The translations under genes were made by a program, and so were the position numbers. The notes under the pieces are model-generated. The model saw only the letters and a list, made by a program, of their open reading frames with translations, ran no database searches and was not told the DNA's origin. 5,302 nt of DNA from Thermoplasmatota archaeon (GTDB taxonomy: Archaea > Thermoplasmatota > JAQUQK01): contig JAQUQK010000136.1 of the NCBI GenBank assembly GCA_028716125.1, positions 1 to 5,302 of the forward strand, written 5' to 3'. How positions within the stretch are numbered: the stretch's first letter is position 1; every line of letters starts with the position of its first letter. Below, one piece after another: positions 1-4,626 of the stretch.

Positions 1-2017
1 TGAGCATCTGCTCGCGCAATACCTTGTTCGCCTCGCCCTTCGCCTTGGTGCTTGCAACGATTATGTCGCGTACTGCCTTGAGCGCGCCTACTTCCCTGAG
101 CAATGCTTCGAGGGATGGCAGGAATTCATGGAGCGGCGGGTCCAGCAGACGCACTGTCACCGGGAGGCCTTCCATGTTCGTGAATATCCCGATGTAGTCT
201 TCCTTCTGCATTGGCATGAGCTTGTCCAGGAACTTCTGGCGCTCTTCCTTGCTTTCGGAGAGAATCATCGACTGGACAACCGGCAGGCGGTCTGCGGCGT
301 TGAACATGCGCTCTGTCCTGCAAAGCCCAATCCCTTGCGCTCCGAACTTTCTTGCCTTGAGCGCGCCGTCAGGCGTGTCGGTGTTCGCCATGACGCCGAG
401 TCTCTTGATTGCATCGGCCCATGTGAGCAGCGTCTGGAAGTCTGCGCCGAATTCCGGCTCGACTGTCGGCACTTCGCCAATGTAAACCTTGCCAAGTCCG
501 CCTTCGATAGTGAGTATGTCGCCTTCTTTCAGGATTTTGTCGCCAATCTTGACGGTCTTCTTGTGCTGGTCGATTTCAATTGTTTCGCATCCGCAAACGC
601 ACGGCTTGCCAATGCTGCGAGCGACAACTGCTGCGTGGGATGTCTTCCCTCCGCGGCTTGTAAGGATGCCTTGTGCTGCAAAGAATCCGTGGACGTCCTC
701 GGGCTTTGTCTCTTCCCTTACGAGGATGATTTTCTTGCCAAGTCCGCGGCCCTGTTTTTCTGCTTCATCGGCATCGAAAACGATTGCGCCAGTGGCAACG
801 CCGGGGGATGAGCCGATTCCTTCCGCGACTGCGGTGACCTTTGCCTTCGGGTCGATTCTCTTGTGCATGAGCTGCTCAAGGATTTCGGGCTTGACTCTGA
901 GGAGCGCCTGCTCTTTTGCAAGGATTCCTTCCTTGACCATTTCGACGGACGTGCGGACGGTTGCCTGCGCATTCATCTTGCCGTTGCGCGTCTGGAGCAT
1001 GTAAAGGACGCCCTTCTCGATGGTGAATTCGAAGTCCTGGATTTCCTTGTAGTGCGTTTCCAGAAGCTTGCGGACTGCTTCCAATTCTTTGTAAGTCTTT
1101 GGCATTTCCTTTGCCATTTCCAAGATAACTTTCGGGGTGCGAATGCCTGCGACAACGTCTTCTCCCTGAGCGTTTGTGAGGTATTCTCCGAAGAACTTGT
1201 TTTCGCCTGTTCCCGGGTCCCTTGTGAACGCTACGCCGGTTGCGGAATCATCGCCCATGTTTCCGAAGACCATGGTGACTATGTTGACTGCGGTTCCGTT
1301 TGCCATCTCTGGGGTGATGTTGAATTCCCTGCGGTACGCTATGCAGCGCGGGGATTCCCAGGAGTTGAAAACTGCCTTTATAGCGAGTTCAAGTTGGTCA
1401 TAGACATCGGTCGGGAACGCCTTGCCGGTTTCCTTCTTGCAGTGCGCCTTGTATTCCTCGACTATCTTCTTGAGCGCCGCGACGTCCAGCTGGGAGTCAA
1501 ACTTGACTTTTGCCGCCTTCTTTGCTTCCTCGAGAATCTTGTCGAATTTCTCGCCTGCAAGTCCGAGCGCGATCTTGCAGAAAAGCGATATGAACCTGCG
1601 GTATGAATCGTATGCGAATCTCTCGTTCTTGGTGCTCTCCGCGAGTCCCTTTACGGTCTCGTCGTTAAGTCCAAGGTTCAAAATCGTATCCATCATTCCG
1701 GGCATCGACATTGCCGAGCCGGATCTGACTGAAACCAGAAGGGGGTTCTTCTTGTCGCCAAACTTCTTGCCGCTCTTCTTCTCGGTGTATTTCATTCCCG
1801 CGAGCACTTCTTCCATCGTGCCTTCGGGGAGCTTCTTGCCGATCGCATTGAAGTCAATGCAAGTCTCGGCGGTGATAACGAATCCCGGCGGGACTGGAAG
1901 CCCTATGCGCGTCATTTCACAAAGGCCAGCGCCCTTCCCTCCGAGCAGCTTCTTATTCTTTCCGTCTCCTTCTTCGAAGGTATAAACTCTCTTCTTTACT
2001 TCTGTCTTGCTTGCCAT
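1..2017 (-). CDS. ppdK: Pyruvate, phosphate dikinase (PPDK), 3' end beyond the window
   Basis: Interconverts pyruvate + ATP + phosphate and phosphoenolpyruvate + AMP + diphosphate; a cytosolic enzyme of glycolysis or gluconeogenesis. Reading the minus strand from ATG 2015-2017 gives 672 uninterrupted residues of a family usually near 880. The N-terminal ATP-grasp domain shows GGKGAGL (Lys28), SVRSGSAMSMPGMMDT (Arg98) and DFEF...MLQTR (Asp328, Glu330, Gln342). The swivelling phosphohistidine domain has TSRGGKTSHAAVVAR with His461 as phosphocarrier. The PEP/pyruvate barrel begins with GAQGIGLCRTERMF (Arg567) and VTVRLLDPPLHEF (Arg623). The C-terminal part with the catalytic cysteine lies outside the window. 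The start is set by an AGGTGA ribosome binding site four bases upstream and by the usual short N-terminus before the glycine loop. Where many homologues read RTEHMF, this one reads RTERMF. The gene diverges from the plus-strand genes to its right. The family assignment is secure; the direction of flux in vivo is not visible here. Confidence 0.97.
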   Translation of the reverse strand, partial: MASKTEVKKRVYTFEEGDGKNKKLLGGKGAGLCEMTRIGLPVPPGFVITAETCIDFNAIGKKLPEGTMEEVLAGMKYTEKKSGKKFGDKKNPLLVSVRSGSAMSMPGMMDTILNLGLNDETVKGLAESTKNERFAYDSYRRFISLFCKIALGLAGEKFDKILEEAKKAAKVKFDSQLDVAALKKIVEEYKAHCKKETGKAFPTDVYDQLELAIKAVFNSWESPRCIAYRREFNITPEMANGTAVNIVTMVFGNMGDDSATGVAFTRDPGTGENKFFGEYLTNAQGEDVVAGIRTPKVILEMAKEMPKTYKELEAVRKLLETHYKEIQDFEFTIEKGVLYMLQTRNGKMNAQATVRTSVEMVKEGILAKEQALLRVKPEILEQLMHKRIDPKAKVTAVAEGIGSSPGVATGAIVFDADEAEKQGRGLGKKIILVREETKPEDVHGFFAAQGILTSRGGKTSHAAVVARSIGKPCVCGCETIEIDQHKKTVKIGDKILKEGDILTIEGGLGKVYIGEVPTVEPEFGADFQTLLTWADAIKRLGVMANTDTPDGALKARKFGAQGIGLCRTERMFNAADRLPVVQSMILSESKEERQKFLDKLMPMQKEDYIGIFTNMEGLPVTVRLLDPPLHEFLPSLEALLREVGALKAVRDIIVASTKAKGEANKVLREQML

Positions 2018-2021
2018 AATT

Positions 2022-2027
2022 TCACCT
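2022..2027 (-). promoter_or_regulatory. Ribosome binding site of ppdK
   Basis: The minus strand reads AGGTGA, then AATT, then the ATG. This matches the archaeal/bacterial anti-Shine-Dalgarno complement (GGAGGTGA) and fixes the PPDK start at 2017. Confidence 0.65.
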
Positions 2028-2033
2028 GATTTC

Positions 2034-2114
2034 TCGATACCAAACCCTAAAAATCCAGCGCATCCGGCATAAAACAGCGCAACTGCCACCAGATTTGTTT
2101 CAAACTGGTATCGA
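2034..2114. repeat. Inverted repeat with 9-bp arms between the divergent genes
   Basis: TCGATACCA (2034-2042) is exactly inverted as TGGTATCGA (2106-2114), 63 bases apart. The pair brackets the proposed ppdK promoter and its 5' leader start. The spacing is too long for a typical terminator hairpin. It could be a pair of operator half-sites for a regulator that loops the ppdK promoter, or the scar of an insertion. An exact 9-bp match could also arise by chance in a region this size. Confidence 0.45.
2068..2075 (-). promoter_or_regulatory. Possible TATA box for ppdK
   Basis: The minus strand reads GTTTTATG. An archaeal TATA element here would start transcription about 26 bases downstream, near 2045. 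That leaves a leader of about 28 bases containing the AGGTGA site. A second T-rich stretch (ATTTTTAG, around 2050-2057) would put the start almost on the ribosome binding site and is less likely. This is inferred from spacing only. Confidence 0.35.
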
Positions 2115-2143
2115 AAAGGCATTAATGAAGGTTAAGACTGGTG

Positions 2144-2168
2144 TATAAGATATGGAGAATATAAACCG
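2144..2168 (+). promoter_or_regulatory. Candidate TATA/BRE promoter for the small hypothetical gene
   Basis: Two TATA-like elements occur here: TATAAGA at 2144-2150, and GAATATAAAC around 2157-2166 preceded by purine-rich GGA. The second would initiate near 2189, inside the 12-bp repeat array, and give a leader of about 70 bases ending in the strong GGAGGAGG site. This fits archaeal spacing rules but rests on pattern recognition alone. Confidence 0.45.
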
Positions 2169-2174
2169 GCAATT

Positions 2175-2243
2175 CTAATCTGGCTAATCGTCAACCTAAT
2201 CGCCAACCGAAAAAACGCGCAATCGTGAAGTTAATCGTGAACC
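2175..2243 (+). repeat. Degenerate 12-bp tandem repeat array
   Basis: Successive 12-bp blocks read CTAATCGTCAAC (2184-2195), CTAATCGCCAAC (2196-2207), CGAAAAAACGCG (2208-2219, divergent), CAATCGTGAAGT (2220-2231) and TAATCGTGAACC (2232-2243). CTAATCTGG at 2175-2183 resembles a truncated first unit. Four of the five full blocks share AATCG followed by two variable bases and AA, in the same 12-bp phase. The array lies between the promoter candidate and the ribosome binding site of the small gene. It could be a set of operator sites, a leader structure or a decayed tandem duplication. Confidence 0.5.
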
Positions 2244-2247
2244 ATTG

Positions 2248-2255
2248 GGAGGAGG
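2248..2255 (+). promoter_or_regulatory. Strong Shine-Dalgarno site of the small hypothetical gene
   Basis: GGAGGAGG ends six bases before ATG 2262, the ideal distance. It is the best match to the anti-Shine-Dalgarno sequence in the window. It favours the longer 101-residue reading of the gene over the in-frame ATG at 2322. Confidence 0.55.
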
Positions 2256-2261
2256 ACTTTC

Positions 2262-2567
2262 ATGATCCATATTTTAAATTCAATATCTATTTGGATTTCT
2301 CAAAAGTCAGGATGTGTGAAAATGAACAGTTATATCTTCATAACAAACGAAGGATACACTTACCAGCCCGAAAGCGAAAGCATCGAACCGGACATAGAAA
2401 ATTGCCAAGTGATTGGATTTGCGAATGGGAAAACGCCAAAAAAGGCATTTGAAAATTTAATTGCTGAAAATCAATATCTGAAAGAAACGAGTTTTAATGA
2501 GGTCATTTGTATCGAATTGAAACACGAGAATTACAATTCGAAATGGAATATCTTCTGCCTTCATTGA
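2262..2567 (+). CDS. Small conserved-looking hypothetical protein
   Basis: Function unknown. The frame encodes 101 residues from ATG 2262, or 81 from the in-frame ATG at 2322. The part after Met21 looks like a genuine compact domain: YIFITNEGYTYQP, EPDIENCQVIGFANGKTP, KAFENLIAENQYLKETSF, NEVICIEL. This resembles, from memory, a small family of uncharacterised bacterial and archaeal proteins that begin near MxxYIFITxEGYT. The first 20 residues (MIHILNSISIWISQKSGCVK) look unlike that family, so 2322 may be the true start. Its upstream site (AGGATGTG) is only a partial match, whereas GGAGGAGG ideally precedes 2262. There is no signal peptide, membrane segment or catalytic motif. The pattern of a strand-rich start and a segment like GKTPKKAFENL loosely recalls HicB-type antitoxins, but no HicA partner is present. 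It lies 58 bases upstream of the DpnI-like gene, which seems to have its own promoter, so a shared operon is not established. Confidence 0.6.
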   Translation: MIHILNSISIWISQKSGCVKMNSYIFITNEGYTYQPESESIEPDIENCQVIGFANGKTPKKAFENLIAENQYLKETSFNEVICIELKHENYNSKWNIFCLH

Positions 2568-2582
2568 TTTTTCTTAAATTTT
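2566..2582 (+). terminator. Possible T-rich archaeal terminator
   Basis: The sequence directly after the small gene's stop contains TTTTTCTT and then TTTT. Oligo-T tracts end transcription in archaea without a hairpin, and this one separates the small gene from the apparent promoter of the next gene. The region is AT-rich, so it may be chance. Confidence 0.3.
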
Positions 2583-2589
2583 AATGAAG

Positions 2590-2602
2590 CGAAACTTTTA
2601 GA
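2590..2602 (+). promoter_or_regulatory. BRE/TATA promoter of the DpnI-like gene, leaderless
   Basis: CGAAACTTTTAGA resembles an archaeal BRE (CGAAAC) followed by a TATA element (TTTTAGA). Its centre near 2598-2599 lies about 27 bases before GTG 2626, the usual distance to the transcription start. The mRNA would then begin at or next to the start codon. No Shine-Dalgarno sequence precedes the GTG, which agrees. A GATC (2601-2604), the recognition sequence expected for the encoded enzyme, overlaps the downstream edge of the TATA element. Confidence 0.5.
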
Positions 2603-2625
2603 TCAAACGACCGTATTCATAAAAC

Positions 2626-3396
2626 GTGCATCTTGAATTAAATTCTGATTTCGCGTCTAAATACAAAAGCAATTCCCAGAGGGCGCGAGTCATGACGCAA
2701 TCATGGGTCGGGGAAAATGCATATTGCCCTGCCTGCGCAAGCGAATATCTTGAACCAACGCCCGAGGGGACTCCCGTCGTGGATTTTATTTGTCCAAAAT
2801 GCAAAACGGATTTTCAACTTAAAAGTCAAAGCAAGCCATTTTCAGCAAGAATAGTCGATGGCGCATATAGACCGATGGTAAATTCAATATTGGAAGGAAA
2901 AGCGCCAAATTTCCTTCTCATGAAATACAATGTTGAAAAATTATCAGTGAACGACTTTTTCGCAATACCAAAACATTTCCTATTTCCAGAAGTAATAGAG
3001 AAAAGAAAACCACTTTCGGATTCAGCAAGACGCGCCGGATGGGTCGGCTGTAATATTCTTCTACATCGCCTGCCCGAAGAAGGCAAAGTTTCAATCTTAA
3101 AAGATGGGTCTGAAATTAATAAATCGGAAGTTAGGAAAAAATGGCAATCTTTCAAAATTTTAAGTGATGTTAAACCCGAATCGCGTGGTTGGACCGCCGA
3201 TGTTTTATCCTGCGTCAGAAAATTAGAAAAACCTCAATTCAAATTGTCGGATGCATATTCATTCGAACCGGAATTGTCAAAACTCCATCCAGACAATAAA
3301 AATGTCCTTCCAAAAATCCGCCAGCAATTGCAAATTTTGCGCGATTTGGGAGTGCTTGAATTTCTTGGAAACGGGAATTATAAATTTCTTCGCTGA
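2626..3396 (+). CDS. dpnC: DpnI-type restriction endonuclease (type IIM, methyl-directed)
   Basis: Homologue of DpnI of Streptococcus pneumoniae, which cleaves GATC only when the adenine is N6-methylated; it likely guards against methylated foreign DNA. At 256 residues it nearly equals DpnI (254), and compared with the recalled DpnI sequence residues 1-67 align without gaps, including YKSNSQ-AR. The catalytic PD-(D/E)xK domain (about 1-180) includes a zinc site, CPAC (34-37) and CPKC (56-59). Catalytic positions are Asp53, Gln64 and Lys66; DpnI has Glu64, changed here by one base (CAA for GAA). ARRAGWVGCNI (134-144) carries Trp139, apparently equivalent to the methyl-sensing Trp138 region. 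A winged-helix domain (about 183-256), with SRGWT and RQQLQILRDLGVLEF, binds methylated GATC in DpnI. The GTG start is forced: an in-frame TAA lies one codon upstream. No methyltransferase is visible, normal for this class. AT-rich composition against its neighbours suggests transfer. Whether it is active with Gln64 is open. Confidence 0.95.
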   Translation: MHLELNSDFASKYKSNSQRARVMTQSWVGENAYCPACASEYLEPTPEGTPVVDFICPKCKTDFQLKSQSKPFSARIVDGAYRPMVNSILEGKAPNFLLMKYNVEKLSVNDFFAIPKHFLFPEVIEKRKPLSDSARRAGWVGCNILLHRLPEEGKVSILKDGSEINKSEVRKKWQSFKILSDVKPESRGWTADVLSCVRKLEKPQFKLSDAYSFEPELSKLHPDNKNVLPKIRQQLQILRDLGVLEFLGNGNYKFLR

Positions 3397-3441
3397 TTCG
3401 AAACTCGCGCCTTAAAACATCACCAACCATCAACCCCATCC

Positions 3442-3506
3442 AAGCGCATTGCCTAAAAATTATACGAAAAAATGAGATGTGTTTTAGGCATCGCAGATTT
3501 GCGCTT
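3442..3506. repeat. Inverted repeat in the dpnC-fic gap
   Basis: TGCCTAAAA (3450-3458) is exactly inverted as TTTTAGGCA (3482-3490), with a 23-base AT-rich loop. Outside it AAGCGC (3442-3447) pairs with GCGCTT (3501-3506), though with unequal linkers of 2 and 10 bases. GCCTTAAAACATC (3409-3421) is also nearly complementary to the right arm, so an alternative pairing exists. No T-run follows as in an intrinsic terminator. It may be a remnant mobile-element end, a structured RNA or an operator. The rest of this 214-base gap holds only the 57-bp element and the fic promoter. Confidence 0.5.
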
Positions 3507-3528
3507 CCCAAATGCGCCTCCTCTATAA

Positions 3529-3585
3529 AGTTATCCCCTACATTTGCGCGAAAATAGCAATTTTTATAAATTTGTAGTGTATAAC
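3529..3585. repeat. 57-bp palindromic element, copy 1, upstream of fic
   Basis: Direct repeat of 4503-4559, identical at 50 of 57 positions. The first 27 and last 15 bases match exactly and all differences fall in the middle 15. The ends form an imperfect inverted repeat: GTTATCCCCTACA (3530-3542) against TGTAGTGTATAAC (3573-3585), pairing at 11 of 13 positions around a 30-base centre. The half-site centres are 43 bp apart, close to four helical turns. In this copy the centre contains TTTTTATAAAT, a good TATA box for fic. It may be an operator, a recombination site or a small non-autonomous mobile repeat. Confidence 0.8.
3561..3571 (+). promoter_or_regulatory. TATA box of fic inside repeat copy 1
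   Basis: TTTTTATAAAT is the strongest TATA-like sequence near the fic start. Initiation about 26 bases downstream, near 3592, would leave a leader of about 18 bases with only a weak AAGG site before ATG 3611. A protein binding the two flanking half-sites would cover this box, so repression through the palindrome is plausible. A second TATA-like sequence, CTATAAAG, lies at 3522-3529. Confidence 0.5.
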
Positions 3586-3610
3586 TCCACTTAGAGACTA
3601 AGGCGCATCT

Positions 3611-4504
3611 ATGGCATACGTCACAAAGAAAACAGTGAAGGGGCGCACCTACTACTATCTGGCGCATACAGTACGCAAAGGCGGAAAGGTCGAGAAAAAG
3701 GAAAGGTATCTTGGCGCATCCGTTCCAAAGGATGCCGAAAAGAGGATAAGCGCTTTTCTTTACGAAATTTACAGCGAAAAGTGGTTTGGCGATTTGGACA
3801 AAATAAAGGAAGGGTACTCAAGGGAGCAAAAGGCGCTTCCGCCGTCAGCCGCCAAAAAGGAACTGGAATCTTTCTCGGTCAGGTTCACTTACGATTCGCA
3901 GAGGATAGAAGGTTCCACCCTTACATTGAGGGAAACCGCGCAGCTGCTTGAGGAAAATATCTCCCCGAAAAACAAGCCGCTGCAAGATGCGAAAGAGGCA
4001 GAGGCCCACCAGAAAGTGTTCTTTGAAATGCTAGAGTCCAAAAAGGATCTTTCGTTGAACGACGCGCTTTACTGGCACAAGATGCTTTTCCAGGACACAA
4101 AGCCGGATATCGCAGGAAAGATACGGGCGCACCAGGTTATGATTTCCGGGAGCAGGTTCGTCCCGCCGTCGCCAGTGGAAGTCTATCCGATGCTTACAGA
4201 ATTTTTCAGGTGGTATGAAAAGAGCAAGGGCAAGCTCCATCCGGTCGAGATGGCGGCGCTAGTCCATCTGAAATTCGTGACAATCCACCCATTTGCGGAC
4301 GGTAACGGAAGAATGAGCCGATTGATGATGAACTTCGTTTTGAACAGAAGCGGATTCCCGATGCTGAACGTTCCGTATGAAAACAGAAGCGGATACTACA
4401 CCGCGCTTGAAAGAGCGCAGGTCAAGGGGCAGGAATTCATATTCGTAAACTGGTTTTTCAGGAAATATATCAAGGAATTCGGGCGGCTCGCTAAGAAAAA
4501 ATAG
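3611..4504 (+). CDS. Fic-domain protein (probable AMP transferase, class II)
   Basis: Fic proteins usually transfer AMP from ATP onto a hydroxyl side chain of a target protein. Of 297 residues, the Fic core spans about 130-265 with the complete motif HPFADGNGRMSR (226-237): His226 as base, Asp230 for metal, and Asn232, Arg234 and Arg237 for the phosphates. An N-terminal SQRIEG (96-101) matches the inhibitory-helix pattern (S/T)xxxE(G/N), so the enzyme should be self-inhibited by Glu100. DIAGKIRAHQVMISGSRFVPP (166-186) is the usual segment with the target-binding flap. Residues 1-35 (GRTYYYLAHTVRKGGKVEKKERYLG) form a predicted basic beta-hairpin of a kind I recall at the start of archaeal Fic proteins and some transposases. 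It might bind nucleic acid. Both sides carry the 57-bp element, and the downstream copy begins within the TAG stop. Substrate unknown; a toxin or a signalling role is possible, but no Fic antitoxin gene is adjacent. Confidence 0.93.
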   Translation: MAYVTKKTVKGRTYYYLAHTVRKGGKVEKKERYLGASVPKDAEKRISAFLYEIYSEKWFGDLDKIKEGYSREQKALPPSAAKKELESFSVRFTYDSQRIEGSTLTLRETAQLLEENISPKNKPLQDAKEAEAHQKVFFEMLESKKDLSLNDALYWHKMLFQDTKPDIAGKIRAHQVMISGSRFVPPSPVEVYPMLTEFFRWYEKSKGKLHPVEMAALVHLKFVTIHPFADGNGRMSRLMMNFVLNRSGFPMLNVPYENRSGYYTALERAQVKGQEFIFVNWFFRKYIKEFGRLAKKK

Positions 4505-4559
4505 TTATCCCCTACATTTGCGCGAAAATGCGCATTTTTCCAATTTTGTAGTGTATAAC
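4503..4559. repeat. 57-bp palindromic element, copy 2, between fic and the dehydrogenase
   Basis: Second copy of the element at 3529-3585, in the same orientation and starting inside the fic stop codon. The 13-bp arms are unchanged (4504-4516 and 4547-4559). Here the centre has lost the TATA box and instead holds an exact 14-bp palindrome, AAAATGCGCATTTT (4525-4538). It lies 67 bases before the dehydrogenase start. The shared GTGTATAAC at its right end (4551-4559) could act as a weak TATA element for that gene. Confidence 0.8.
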
Positions 4560-4615
4560 CGCCAGATTCCCTCAACCTTCATATCCCCAAAAAGCATATT
4601 CAATATGGACGAAAA

Positions 4616-4620
4616 GGGGG
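4616..4620 (+). promoter_or_regulatory. Ribosome binding site of the Ldh2-type dehydrogenase
   Basis: A run of five G (within AAAAGGGGGATT) ends six bases before ATG 4627. It is an imperfect but plausible Shine-Dalgarno match and supports this start. The nearer upstream ATG at 4605 is in another frame. Confidence 0.5.
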
Positions 4621-4626
4621 ATTCAA

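Noticed and set aside
128..1985. Long plus-strand open frames (for example 128-811, 863-1606 and 1422-1985) opposite ppdK
   Set aside because: They are antisense to a strongly conserved PPDK reading with all family motifs. Their translations show no recognisable domains and reflect the codon bias of the real gene.
2018..2261. tRNA or other standard RNA gene in the divergent intergenic region
   Set aside because: No cloverleaf arms, T-loop sequence or CCA-type end could be found on either strand.
2262..3396. Small gene plus nuclease as a restriction-modification pair
   Set aside because: The small protein lacks the S-adenosylmethionine and DPPY-type motifs of adenine methyltransferases. A DpnI-type enzyme does not need a partner methylase.
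3239..3667. Minus-strand open frame across the end of dpnC and the start of fic
   Set aside because: It overlaps two clear genes on the other strand and both the inverted repeat and the 57-bp element, and it has no recognisable motif.
3611..4504. fic as part of a Fic toxin-antitoxin pair
   Set aside because: The inhibitory motif is within the protein itself (class II), and no small antitoxin gene lies on either side.
3529..4559. The two repeats as a CRISPR array or replication-origin boxes
   Set aside because: There are only two copies 974 bp apart with a gene between them. They lack the G-run layout of archaeal origin recognition boxes, and no Orc1/Cdc6 gene is present.
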